Source of the DNA: Trichomonas tenax
Taxonomy: Eukaryota > Parabasalia > Trichomonadida > Trichomonadidae
DNA length: 20,642 nucleotides
Reading direction: 5' to 3'
Assembly (NCBI GenBank): GCA_023091735.1
Contig: JALKBU010000923.1
Location: 1 to 20,642, forward strand
Numbering within the stretch: the first letter of the stretch is position 1; each line of letters starts with the position of its first letter. The notes beneath the pieces are model-generated. The model saw nothing but the letters and a program-made list of their open reading frames with translations, had not been told where the DNA came from and did no database searches. A program made the translations under genes and the position numbers. Of this stretch, positions 7,938 to 18,112 are shown piece after piece.

Positions 7938-10900
7938 TTACCAAAATGGACACCATCCGCTATACAACTTTGACAAGTTGTAGATATTGGTTGCTGATGC
8001 AATTAATTTGTCAGTTTGATCAGCGACACTCATTGATTCTCTTCCGAAATCATTACCGAGAAGTTTGTTCTTGACACGGATTCTTATTGATTCGGCATCA
8101 TCGACTTGTTGAAGTTCGACAGGCATTCCCGCATCGAGAGCACTTCCTATCCTCTTCATTCTGGAAGGTGCTGAGATTATTGTATCATTTGTCTCAACAA
8201 GCGGCTCATGGACGAAAACAGCGAGAACAAGAATAAGAACACGCCAGTTCTCTCTCAAGACAGTCATGTAATCAATGAACACGCTTCTGAATGTGCCACC
8301 TGTCTTGGCTGCTCCCATTGCCTTAACCATCATTCTCGTTAACCTGAACGGAACAACTTCTGGTAAAATCTTTCGCTTCATCGCTGTCTCGAAGCAATCC
8401 CCGAAATCAATGTGGATCATCTTGCCGGTGTTTTTATCGATCATAATATTTGATGGATGACGATCGCCAAGGCCAATAACATAACCAATAGCGCTATTGA
8501 CAGCACATGAAACTGCAAAAGTGTGTCTTGTCAACATCCAGTGCTCAGCATCTCTTGATCTCAACCACAAGAAGTTTGCAATGTCTGTATCTGGAGTTTC
8601 ATCAAATATCTTACGCAAAATACTCATCTTTTGAACAACCTGAAGGTTGTTGTAAAGGAAAATGCCGAGTTCTGTTGCGCGATTATACTCATCCAATGTA
8701 GGATTCTTCTTTTGTGGATCGATATAACTTCTGTATTGCTCAACAATTGACTTGAGTGTGTCTGCGCCATTTACCCACTGAACCATTCCGCTCAACTTAG
8801 AAAGCGGCATAACAACCATTGTCTTGATGAGTGTTGCTTTGGCGAATGATGTCTTAATGATTGAATTGACTGTGGAGAAGAATTGCATGATTCTCTCATC
8901 GAGACGCAAATCTTCGTGACCTTTGAGAAGGTATTGATAAACTTTTCCATCGGCGCCCATGACGCTGATGGACTTTGGCTGTTGCTTAGATGTGTAAACC
9001 ATAACTTGCTCGAAGAAGAACTTAATGTGTGTGATTTCGTGATCAACTTTATATGTTCCTGGAACAGCAAGCATAAATTCATCCTTCTCACATATCTCAG
9101 GAGAAACCGTGTAAAGAGCAATTGTCTTGACTTGGTTCCAGCTAATCGAAACTGCCTTTGAGAACTTTGCAACCCAAGCAGTGATATGATTGATCATTGT
9201 TGAGGTCGTTCTGTCACTCTTGTTAAGTGCTTTAAGTTCTTCAAACAATTTCTTGAAATCCTTGTAGAAACTCATTTCGAGTTCGTTCTTTGGCTGGACA
9301 GGGAATAATGCTTCTAATTCATCCAAGCTTTGCTTCATTTGGCTCCAATTGAGCTTTTCAATAAATGATTGAAGATCGCCAAGAATTGTTTCGCATTTTT
9401 CATGCAAAGTGACTGCTAAATCGATTAAAGTATTCCTTATGAGATCAACTTCCATCATCTCAGCGGGCATCTTATATTGGAATTTGTTGATGATATTAGA
9501 TGCGGCGATGCTTCTCTTCTCGATTGATGACTCTGTCATTGTGATAACAGAGAAAATTATTGAGTGATAGTGCTTCTCGAGAAGACTCAAAATTAAGTCG
9601 CTGACAAAGTATGAGATTTCATCAGATGGATGAGAGAGCTGGACCAAAAGTTGTGGCGATGCAGCAAGAAGATAACGTGGGTCGAGTGATTTGATGGATT
9701 CGTTTGTTTGTGCAAATAAGTTCCATTTATTTGCATATTCGAAGAAGATATTCAGCAATTGAACAACATCAGGAAAACTTGTTGACGAAGTGTTTGCACA
9801 TGAAGTGAGACATTCGATTGCTGTTTTAACGAATTTGTCTGCATTTTGTGGATCAACGTTAATCAATTCTGCTGAAACCAAAGCCCACTTTCTCATGATT
9901 TCGAAGCTTAATACATTTGTCATCAGCTCTCTATAAGCAGATGGAGTGAGTAAGAAGTTCTTCGAGCTGTATGATCTGATTCCAAAGTTAACTTTTTTCT
10001 TGAAAGAAGAAGCTCTTGAGTGACTTGGACGAATTCCTGTTGGACTTAATGGATTGTTGTCTATGCTTGTGATTGATGTGATGTTGGATCTATCAAGGAA
10101 ACGTGTTGCCAAATTAAGATGCTTGTAAGCCTTCTTTAGCTCAATGACACTGTCATGGATCTCAGAAATCCACGATCCGCACAATAATTCAGCAATTGCT
10201 TTAATGTTTTTGTTTGTGTCATCAGTGAAAGATTTCATGATGTCTTCCAACATTTGTAATGCAGCTTCGCGATTGTTATTTCTCCAGTTCTGAATAGCTT
10301 CACAGATTCTAACGATTGTACTTCCGCTTTGTTGTGTGTGAAGTGGGAAGAATGCAGTAAATGAATTTTGAGAGATTCCAGGAAGCATAAACATTTTAAT
10401 TATGTTTTCATCATAGACATCTGTCATCAAAATTCTGTTAGAAAGAAGTTCATTCCAGATTGAGAAATCTCTTGGCATTGTTGCATGTCTCTGAGTCCAT
10501 GTGTTCTCGTAATGAATTCGATTTTCTGGATCACGCATCCATTCACCAATTTCGTGCAATTCAACAAGTTTTTGAGCCAATATAACTGTTTCATCTTGGA
10601 GTTGCTGATATTCGGACCAGAATGCAACTGGTCTTGAAGCAATAAGACTGAATCCTTTCTCGACATATTCGTTAACAACATCATAGTTTTGTTCATGCAA
10701 TGCTTTCAAAGCATTGACGATGATATTCTTTGAATTATCTTCTGTTGTGAACTCTGAGATATCTTGGAGATCATCCCATCTATCGAGACGCATCGTAGCT
10801 TCTGCCATGTAAGCGGCAACGTTAATTTTTGTCTGTCTGTTATCAATCATATTGAAATACGTAATATATTTTGTGATGTCTTCCCACTTCGACATCGAAG

Positions 10901-13900
10901 CAAGACAGTTGATGAGTGAAGTGAAAGCAGCAGGTGTCTTAATCTTCTTTAATGGTTCGATGCATTCGTCATAGAATCCCAAACGCATTTTAGTTTCAAT
11001 TGAGTTTCCAAGATTCTCATGCGAATCTTTAAACAAGCAAATTGCATTTTCTTTCTGGCCGACATCACAGTAAATTTTAATGAGTTTTTCAACGTTTTCC
11101 TTCGCTTTATCTTTGTTTAAAAGTGAGTTTGTAGGATACTGTTCTTGCATGTAAAGAGCATAAGCCATACAGCTGTAATTTTCACATGCTTTAATGATGA
11201 CTTTTGTTGGAATTTCGATTGGCTGTCTCATTTTGTCCATGTAAATTAAGAGAGTTAATATTTGACGTCCGACAACGGTGTATGATTCCTTTGTATCTAA
11301 TATACTTTTCAGTGATGTCTGTATAACCTGCTTTGCTTTTTGTGATAATTGAGGCCAAATGGATAAGAACGAAACATTGAAAAGTCTTAATGCAACACGT
11401 TCATTTCTTGCAACTAAGTTTGCGCAAGCTCTAATTGAAGAGCGAGGATTTTGGCTTACGATAATCCTTATGAAGTTGACAAGCCATTGCTGGAGATTTG
11501 TTTCATCACCAAAGTTTGGATTTTCAGATCTTATGATTACAAGTTCCTCGTTAATAACGAATTTTTCTGCAACCAGTTTCGGCTTTGGTTCTGGTTTATC
11601 TTGCTTGACTTCTTCGAATTGTCTGTCAAGTTCGACTTTAGTGATTGTATCAAGAAGCTCTAGTGTCTCAGCTTGGTTTTCTTTGAGCTTATTTAAGATC
11701 GAAGAACATGCAAATAAGAAAGGTTTTCCATAATTCCTGATCAAAGACACTAAAGCACCAACAGCTGCCTCGAAAGTTTTGCTCTTTGTCTCCAAATCGA
11801 ACAATGTGTATTGAAGTGATCTAACGATGATACCAATAGCAAACATCATATCTGTTGTTACAGCTAATGCTTTCAAAGCATTGAGTCCGCTTATTCTCAC
11901 AGTATCCAATGATTGATCGAATATGATGGCATCGCAGATCTGTGAAATAATCAAGAATAATTGATCAGAAGCATAAGGAGCAATAAATATGAAAATCTTC
12001 ATAATGTATTCGCAAACTTCTTCATCGCTTGTCTTACGATTTTCGAGTGCGTTAAGAAGATTGCATAAAATTCCATGGCAAACTGGTGCAAATGCATCTC
12101 TTGTTGTTTCGATGATAGAATAGACAACGCGAACCATAAGTAAATCATCTTCTGGTTTAAACTTTGTTGCTAGCAAAGAAAGAGTTTCGTTTAAGAATGG
12201 AACGATGTTGTTGTTTGAGATGGCGTTGACTTTGATGAGAATTTCACAATATGCTGCAAGTTCTTCAGATGTACTTGAGTCTTGGATAAACTTTAATAAA
12301 AGTTTGTAGAACTTATCGAAAGCAGGAAGTAATGAATTCCATTTATTTTGGAGGATTTGTACCATAGCGTCGCAAATATCAATTGTTAAATCAGATCGTG
12401 ATGAATCAGAAAGGAAAGCAAGTAAACATGAAGTAATATAGCAACCGAAAAATACTTCTTGCTTGCCTGGTTCGAGATATAATGAAGAATCTGCAATGAC
12501 ATCGTCATCTCTCTTAGGAAGATAAAATAGACGAGCGAGATCAGCATTAACGTGGTCTGGAATTGTCTTTGCTCTTGAATCTTCTTCAAAATGAACATCA
12601 AGTAAGCCAATGGCTCCAACAACTTTTAATATTGCCATTCTTAGAACTCTTGATTTCGTGAGCAATAGAAGATTTGTGCAACTTGTTAATATACTTGCGC
12701 AGTTCGATCTTATTTCTTTTGTCGAATTTAGCGGTGAAAGAAGAATATATAGTAAGTTAAGTATAGACAGAGATAAATCACGAGGTTCGTTTCTTATCAA
12801 ATACTGACATAAATTTGGAATGATAACAGATGAATTTTCGCTGAATAATTCCATATCAAGTGGTGCTAAAAGAGCAATTGAATCAACAAAACCTTTCTTG
12901 ACAATAATCGCTGAGTTCTGTTCAATGAAATTTTCGAATTTTTGTTCACCTTGTGTCATTAAAACTTCTTTCGTAAACAACTTAAAAAGTGTGTGAATAT
13001 ACATTTTTGCAACATCTTTGCACGATTCTATAAGATGAGGAAGAATTCTTGCAGTTCTTGCTTTTTGTCGAATTGATGGAATATTTTCGAGAATGTAAAT
13101 GCAATTGATTAAATAATTTCTTGAAAACGCCATCGATTTTGTTGGATTTAATCTATTGATTCTTGCCAAAGCTTTGATAGAATTAATTCTGACATTAGTA
13201 GAGTCGTCGTTCAAGAAAACTCTTAATAAATTAAGACCCTGCGATGAAGCAAGTTCCATCGGACAATTATCTCCAACATATTGAATAATTGCAGATCTAA
13301 CATACAAATCTGGATCTGAAATTGCTCTTTGTAATTCTTGTAGAACGATTGTGTTTGGTGAAATATCTGTTTGACTCTTTAAAACATTGAATAACGCGTT
13401 CGAAACTTCAATTCGAATACTTGATAATTTCGATGAAGCATGCTTTGTAATTTGAGTTATAAGCGTTGAATCTGCTGGAAAAACTGATGATGGAAGTTCA
13501 CTTATCATCTTCAAAGCAATTAATGGATCCTCTGATTCCAAGCATTCACGTAATTTGTTATTTAATAAGAATATAACCATATCTTCATTTTGTATCGAAA
13601 GTTTTGTTAAAGCAACAAAGAAGTTTTTGTAATTTTCTGATATTTTCGCATGTGCTAAAATTCGAAGCAAATCTTCACCTATTTCTGCGAAATATTCAGG
13701 CAGTATATAAAGAAGCTTTGAGAATATCTGGAAAACATTATCATAGAGCTCTGCTTCAATGAGTTTCTCGGCAATCGTTAAAACTTCATCTTGTTGTTCT
13801 TTAATATAATATGGAGAATTTTCTATAAGCTTTATGAGACATTTCGAGCATTCGTTTGGGAAATCTACCAGCATTTGTTCTATATCATTGAAATAATCAC

Positions 13901-14771
13901 CCATTGCAATTTGATTAACTAAAATTGGATCAATTATAATTAACTGTGTATATAATTGGATTGCATGGATGTTAACCATCGGTTTGCAATCATACAATAT
14001 ATCACTGACCTTTTCAATGATGAATCTGCTACGAGAAACGTAATAATCTGGATAAAGTTCTGCAGTTCGTGTCAAAAGCTGTAGAGCTGGTATTTGCTTG
14101 TTGGAATCGTACATACTCATTAAATTCAAACATAGATTGTGGAAAAATGTCATTAAATTGTCAATTTCAGATCTTCTGTATGAAATAACAGCAAACGTGA
14201 TTTCTGACAACGCAGAAATTGTAGCTTCGATAATTCTCAATGATTGTCGCGTAATTAAAATATACGTTGCTGCTTGAATTTGTGGCAGAAATGAAGTTAC
14301 TGAGCTTGGCGCTGTTAGTGTGATGTAATAGATCATCCAAGCAGCCGCAAGGTACCTTTCTCTCCTTCCGTATGCATGAATCCAACCGAAAATACGACTA
14401 ATAAGATGACCGACATATTTTGCCTCTTCTGTTCCTGGATGTTTCACTAATTCTCCAGTACACCAACTTGTAAACTTCACGAGAGCCAAATCTCGCTGTG
14501 GAATGATTAATTCTAATATTTGGGTAAGTTTTTTGAAGTTGTTGTAACCGAAGCGATGGAGAGCAGCAATTCCTACGGCAACTCTAAACGCGTTAATTAT
14601 ATCTGAAGACTTGGCAAGTGTCAGAACGAGTTTTAAAAATTTTGATATATAATCATTGAGCGCAACATTCGACATCCGAACCATTTCGTGGTAGAAAATC
14701 GAATAGTATTCTTCGTATGCAACTTGCATTCCTTCAAAAGTATCAGGGCACTCAATATTTGGAAGATTCAT
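7938..14771 (-). CDS. TOR: TOR (target of rapamycin) kinase
   Basis: A 2277-residue PI3K-related kinase, intronless, slightly shorter than human mTOR (2549). In TOR complexes it phosphorylates AGC kinases and other targets to couple nutrients to growth. Order: HEAT-repeat solenoid (about 1-1130), FAT domain (about 1150-1700, interrupted by a Ser/Lys-rich loop near 1585-1605), FRB-like helices (about 1785-1875), kinase (about 1925-2215) and FATC (last ~33 residues). Key residues are K1950 in YLLKGHEDLRLDE, GLGDRHPSN (2101-2108; D2103, N2108) and HIDFGDCFE with D2122. The final YSGWCPFW is the TOR-type FATC ending and separates it from ATM, ATR, DNA-PK and SMG1. All catalytic residues are intact. 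FRB positions equivalent to human S2035 and W2101 are L1797 and I1863. TGTCAAAA lies 9 bases before the ATG. Confidence 0.97.
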   Translation of the reverse strand: MNLPNIECPDTFEGMQVAYEEYYSIFYHEMVRMSNVALNDYISKFLKLVLTLAKSSDIINAFRVAVGIAALHRFGYNNFKKLTQILELIIPQRDLALVKFTSWCTGELVKHPGTEEAKYVGHLISRIFGWIHAYGRRERYLAAAWMIYYITLTAPSSVTSFLPQIQAATYILITRQSLRIIEATISALSEITFAVISYRRSEIDNLMTFFHNLCLNLMSMYDSNKQIPALQLLTRTAELYPDYYVSRSRFIIEKVSDILYDCKPMVNIHAIQLYTQLIIIDPILVNQIAMGDYFNDIEQMLVDFPNECSKCLIKLIENSPYYIKEQQDEVLTIAEKLIEAELYDNVFQIFSKLLYILPEYFAEIGEDLLRILAHAKISENYKNFFVALTKLSIQNEDMVIFLLNNKLRECLESEDPLIALKMISELPSSVFPADSTLITQITKHASSKLSSIRIEVSNALFNVLKSQTDISPNTIVLQELQRAISDPDLYVRSAIIQYVGDNCPMELASSQGLNLLRVFLNDDSTNVRINSIKALARINRLNPTKSMAFSRNYLINCIYILENIPSIRQKARTARILPHLIESCKDVAKMYIHTLFKLFTKEVLMTQGEQKFENFIEQNSAIIVKKGFVDSIALLAPLDMELFSENSSVIIPNLCQYLIRNEPRDLSLSILNLLYILLSPLNSTKEIRSNCASILTSCTNLLLLTKSRVLRMAILKVVGAIGLLDVHFEEDSRAKTIPDHVNADLARLFYLPKRDDDVIADSSLYLEPGKQEVFFGCYITSCLLAFLSDSSRSDLTIDICDAMVQILQNKWNSLLPAFDKFYKLLLKFIQDSSTSEELAAYCEILIKVNAISNNNIVPFLNETLSLLATKFKPEDDLLMVRVVYSIIETTRDAFAPVCHGILCNLLNALENRKTSDEEVCEYIMKIFIFIAPYASDQLFLIISQICDAIIFDQSLDTVRISGLNALKALAVTTDMMFAIGIIVRSLQYTLFDLETKSKTFEAAVGALVSLIRNYGKPFLFACSSILNKLKENQAETLELLDTITKVELDRQFEEVKQDKPEPKPKLVAEKFVINEELVIIRSENPNFGDETNLQQWLVNFIRIIVSQNPRSSIRACANLVARNERVALRLFNVSFLSIWPQLSQKAKQVIQTSLKSILDTKESYTVVGRQILTLLIYMDKMRQPIEIPTKVIIKACENYSCMAYALYMQEQYPTNSLLNKDKAKENVEKLIKIYCDVGQKENAICLFKDSHENLGNSIETKMRLGFYDECIEPLKKIKTPAAFTSLINCLASMSKWEDITKYITYFNMIDNRQTKINVAAYMAEATMRLDRWDDLQDISEFTTEDNSKNIIVNALKALHEQNYDVVNEYVEKGFSLIASRPVAFWSEYQQLQDETVILAQKLVELHEIGEWMRDPENRIHYENTWTQRHATMPRDFSIWNELLSNRILMTDVYDENIIKMFMLPGISQNSFTAFFPLHTQQSGSTIVRICEAIQNWRNNNREAALQMLEDIMKSFTDDTNKNIKAIAELLCGSWISEIHDSVIELKKAYKHLNLATRFLDRSNITSITSIDNNPLSPTGIRPSHSRASSFKKKVNFGIRSYSSKNFLLTPSAYRELMTNVLSFEIMRKWALVSAELINVDPQNADKFVKTAIECLTSCANTSSTSFPDVVQLLNIFFEYANKWNLFAQTNESIKSLDPRYLLAASPQLLVQLSHPSDEISYFVSDLILSLLEKHYHSIIFSVITMTESSIEKRSIAASNIINKFQYKMPAEMMEVDLIRNTLIDLAVTLHEKCETILGDLQSFIEKLNWSQMKQSLDELEALFPVQPKNELEMSFYKDFKKLFEELKALNKSDRTTSTMINHITAWVAKFSKAVSISWNQVKTIALYTVSPEICEKDEFMLAVPGTYKVDHEITHIKFFFEQVMVYTSKQQPKSISVMGADGKVYQYLLKGHEDLRLDERIMQFFSTVNSIIKTSFAKATLIKTMVVMPLSKLSGMVQWVNGADTLKSIVEQYRSYIDPQKKNPTLDEYNRATELGIFLYNNLQVVQKMSILRKIFDETPDTDIANFLWLRSRDAEHWMLTRHTFAVSCAVNSAIGYVIGLGDRHPSNIMIDKNTGKMIHIDFGDCFETAMKRKILPEVVPFRLTRMMVKAMGAAKTGGTFRSVFIDYMTVLRENWRVLILVLAVFVHEPLVETNDTIISAPSRMKRIGSALDAGMPVELQQVDDAESIRIRVKNKLLGNDFGRESMSVADQTDKLIASATNIYNLSKLYSGWCPFW

Positions 14772-14777
14772 TTATTT

Positions 14778-14784
14778 TTTGACA
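14778..14784 (-). promoter_or_regulatory. candidate initiator (TGTCAAA) of TOR
   Basis: On the minus strand, TGTCAAAAAATAA immediately precedes the TOR ATG, with the A of TCA 9 bases upstream. It overlaps a palindromic TTGACATGTCAA. The same TGTCAAAA-to-ATG arrangement precedes the small frame at 5223. Confidence 0.5.
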
Positions 14785-15387
14785 TGTCAACAATTTCATC
14801 GTTTTCCAAATTCGACTTCTGTTGTTTTCGGAATTTTTCACACACCTAAATATACTTGCTAACGATAGACGAATTAAGGATGTCGGGGGATCCCCACACC
14901 ACCTAAATTGGCCCCCTAGTCGGGAATTTTGGGTTTCCTGACATTTTTCTTAATTCTTTTGCTTTTTATCTTAAAACATTTTATTTACATGTCATAAATG
15001 CACGTGCATAATTAAGAACTATCTAATATGCTTTATAATGCGCGTTTTATTTTTCTAATTCCATTATTTGTCATATTGCAAAAATAAAAATTAAAACGAA
15101 TCATGTTTTTAAGGTTCAGGATACAGCAGGGATAAGTTTTTGGATCCCCAATACTTTGGGAAAAAAAGTCTGATCTATAAAAATATTCACAAATCTTATA
15201 ATTTTTCCCTTTTTCAACGACAATGATAGATTTTATCGCTGTACAATGATTTTAGTATATATTCTTGATATATGAGATACTTTTATTGCCAAATTCTCAA
15301 AAATGAGTATGAATTAAAAAATCTCATATTTTATGATAGGCAAACTCCTTCAAAACGCGAAAAATATGGTAAAAAGTTGTATTTTTA

Positions 15388-15410
15388 GGCGATATTTTCA
15401 AAATCTCGCC
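15388..15410. repeat. 23-bp near-perfect palindrome
   Basis: GGCGA at 15388 pairs with TCGCC at 15406. After one mismatch, five more A/T pairs close on a one-base centre. It lies about 70 bases before the first preserved codons of the protease pseudogene. It may be a structural or protein-binding site, or chance. Confidence 0.4.
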
Positions 15411-15479
15411 TGAAATCAGGGAGCAATTTGGGATTTTTCTGAGGAATTCTATATTTGAGTACTAAACAAATATCCAGAA

Positions 15480-17464
15480 ATGACGATCGAGAAATCAGCA
15501 GTCTTTGGTCTTCAAAATGGCGAAACGAAGATCAATGCACTTAAGACAAGCAACGTATATTCCGCGAATAACGGCATTTCTCCAATCAAGAACTACAAAA
15601 ACATGCGAATCTCAGAAACGGATTCTCCAGGTTCTATTTACATCAACAAAGACTGCACGAAGTCAATGCCAGAAAACGCGTACATTTATGTTGTTTTCAA
15701 CGAGTCATGCAACGCAAGTCAAGTTATGCCTACAGTCATTTACAACATCTCTGACTACGATTGCCTCCTTGGAATGGGCACTGCGTCAGTCAACTGAACA
15801 GGTCAAAGCCACCCTCTTCAGATGTATTATCCAGCCTCAGGTCTAGCTGGTCGCCGAATCAGGAAACCAGATCTCGCCGCGAATGGCGAATACGAGCGCT
15901 CTGCAAGTTGTAATGCTGTCTGATTATACACCAATCTCAGTGCTCTCGACTGGATGCAAAGTTCATCTGTCTCCGGTGTGCACATCACCGGAATGGCAGC
16001 ACAGACTCACCAGTACTTCATCGACGGATATTATCCGAACGGCAAAAAGCACTCTAGTGATCCAGTTTATCCATCATGAAACCTTATCAAAGCAACATTG
16101 ATCAATGCAGCAAAGAACACATCATCACTTCCAGAGAACTTCCAAGCAGGCTTTGGTGTTCCTTACATCGGAATGGCACTTGGCTTTGATCAATACGGCG
16201 TTCGATTCATCGACAACATTACACTTCCACCAAACGGCCACGTCAAGTTCGAGTTAGTCACCACTCGCGAGTCAGGGCTTTGCGTTTCTATGGCGTATTT
16301 GGACTATCATTTTGGTCAGTATTCATCCGGCCACACTACATCAGTTGATTTTGACCTTGTTGTCGATGACCGCGCAGATTCGTATTATGGAAACATGCTC
16401 CTGAACAACTTTCCCGAAGAGTTCTCGACAATCGAGAAACTTATCATTAACGAAGCTAACAGATACACAATTCATCAAAGATCATGCCGCCAATCGTCTC
16501 TCTTGCAACTTCAGGCGGCTTCGATACAAATGACACTACAACAAATCCACTTACACTGAGTCGTCAAGATGAAACCCTCATTTGACCAATTTGCACATAT
16601 GGCCAATCTTGCACGAACGGAAAATGCGTCTGCTCTGCAGGTCACTATGGTCCCACGTGCGCCGCTAATTACTCTATGGCAATTCCTACAGAAGACAGAA
16701 ACATTCCACTTACAACATCGATTATTCCTCATTATATCAGAGTCTCACTCACCGAATCTAAATATCGAGAGATCAAATTCACATACAATGGCGAAGATCG
16801 ATACTTCAATTTCTGGAGTTACCGTCAATATTATAGTGTCAATTTCATTATATATTTGTTCTGTTGTCATTCATTCCATTCTGATTTCATTGGTGTTGTA
16901 CAAGTTTCACTTCAAACGCAAAAGGGAGCGTCACAGGCAGTCATTGAGCAAATCATCGGCGATGCCTCAGAGTATTAAATTGCTATCTATGGTAATGATA
17001 TTGCTCTTAATTTCTCATATAAGATGATTCCATACGAAACACCGATGTTCACTCCTCACGAGACTCCTCTCGAAACTCCAATGTCGACATTCGCTGCAAC
17101 ATTGACACCAACAATTCCATCGACTACACCAGAAATGACACCTTCTGACACACCAACAACGACTCCTGCAACAACACCACAACACACACTGGAAGTCACA
17201 ACACCAGCTCCAGATCGAACTCCACAAACGACGCCAAATTTAACACCGAAAACAACACCACTCAATACACAACGAACAACTCCACAAAAGACACAAATAC
17301 CACCGCCTCCTGCTCTTTCTCAACAAGCAACACCGGCTGCTTCTGCGTCATTATCAGAAGCAGGAGGTGCCACACAGAAACACAAAAATTCGAAATCCAA
17401 AAATAAAATTACCACTTTGAACAAATTTTACTTTTTCATATGCAATATCGGAAGTATTGATTAA
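15480..17464 (+). pseudogene. subtilisin-like (S8) surface protease, degenerate copy
   Basis: Remnant of a secreted or membrane-anchored serine protease. In order: a weakly matched section (15480-15795); GLAGRRIRKPDLAANGEY (15840 on), the subtilisin block before the active serine; SGVHITGMAAQTHQYF then DGYYPNG, where the GTSMA serine segment is expected but missing; LIKATLINAAKN; a C-terminal beta domain (FDLVV, YYGN, YTIH, SLATSGGFDT); an EGF-like module (CTYGQSCTNGKCVC, 16592 on); another beta region; and a Thr/Pro-rich stalk (about 17030-17300). The usual membrane anchor is not recognisable. In-frame stops are at 15795, 15921, 16077, 16583 and 16976, with one frame change near 16475. The Asp and His active-site blocks are absent, so the 5' part is lost. 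It cannot encode an active protease. Confidence 0.8.
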
Positions 17465-18105
17465 GGGCTGGGACCAAAGTGTCAGATTTCTAGGGGGTAT
17501 AAAACGCTATCTCTAAACTGCAACAAAAATAACATATCATTTTTGCACTCACCAATGATATAAAAACTCCATGCCCCATAGTATTCACATGTTACAATCT
17601 ATATACTTCGAAGAATACATCAAATTGCAAATTTGATTTCCTCCTATTTTTGAGTAAATCAGCTTGTTATCAATAAAAGTTGTCTGCAATCAGAATCTAT
17701 TGGCTATAGTTGTACTAAAGCATAATGAATATGTGTAATCATTGAGTTATTATTGATTTTATTCATGTTTTTCATCATTTTCGCCCCATTTATGAGAATA
17801 GAAGTATGTGGTATCTTTTGGATGTCAGTATTCAAGTATTATGCATCCATAGCCCAAAAACATCGATTGGAAGACATATTGATTGGTGTTGACGTTGATA
17901 ATATCAACAACATGGGTAAAGAAAAAAGTACAGTCCAGCGCAATACGGATTCTCGGAGCTATATGTGTGAATACAAATATGCAGAGTAATCAGAATTGTT
18001 AGTTTCCTGTATTGAGTTATTAATTGTTTTTTGTTGAAATTTGTCAACTTTAGCGAGAAAAGTTTGCTTTCAAATGTGCCAATAATGATGAAAATATTAA
18101 TTCGT
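17465..18105. other. non-coding stretch between pseudogene and inverted-end element
   Basis: No supported gene. A 78-codon plus-strand frame (17753-17989) begins with a hydrophobic segment but resembles nothing known and has no convincing initiator. An 8-bp perfect palindrome (ATCAAATT...AATTTGAT) lies near 17617-17635. Confidence 0.4.
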
Positions 18106-18112
18106 ATATTAT
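18106..18112. repeat. left copy of 7-bp direct duplication (ATATTAT)
   Basis: Directly abuts the left inverted end of the 1.2-kb element. The identical partner is at 19308-19314. Confidence 0.55.

Larger units (their letters stand above)
14772..15479. other. intergenic region right of TOR
   Basis: No gene is recognised. A short GC-rich patch at about 14880-14965 holds the palindrome GGGGGATCCCC and two copies of GTCGGG, and GGATCCCCA recurs near 15141. A 23-bp near-perfect palindrome lies at 15388-15410. None has an obvious function. Confidence 0.45.

Noticed and set aside
14880..14965. GC-rich patch with GGGGGATCCCC as a mobile-element end
   Set aside because: Only short palindromes and a loose ATGTC/GACAT pairing are seen; no flanking duplication or second end could be found.
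15795..16585. Several in-frame TGA codons suggesting UGA recoding (alternative code or selenocysteine)
   Set aside because: The DUF778 gene ends in TGA at the expected family length, the large genes contain no internal TGA, and the protease copy also has a TAA, a frame change and a missing catalytic block. Ordinary pseudogene decay explains it.
17015..17265. Minus-strand frames opposite the Thr/Pro stalk (Val/Gly- or Cys/Trp-rich)
   Set aside because: They are shadows of the repetitive ACA/CCA codons on the plus strand.
17753..17989. 78-codon plus-strand frame with hydrophobic N terminus
   Set aside because: No family resemblance, no convincing initiator, and a length expected by chance in AT-rich DNA. 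It is mentioned only in the intergenic entry.
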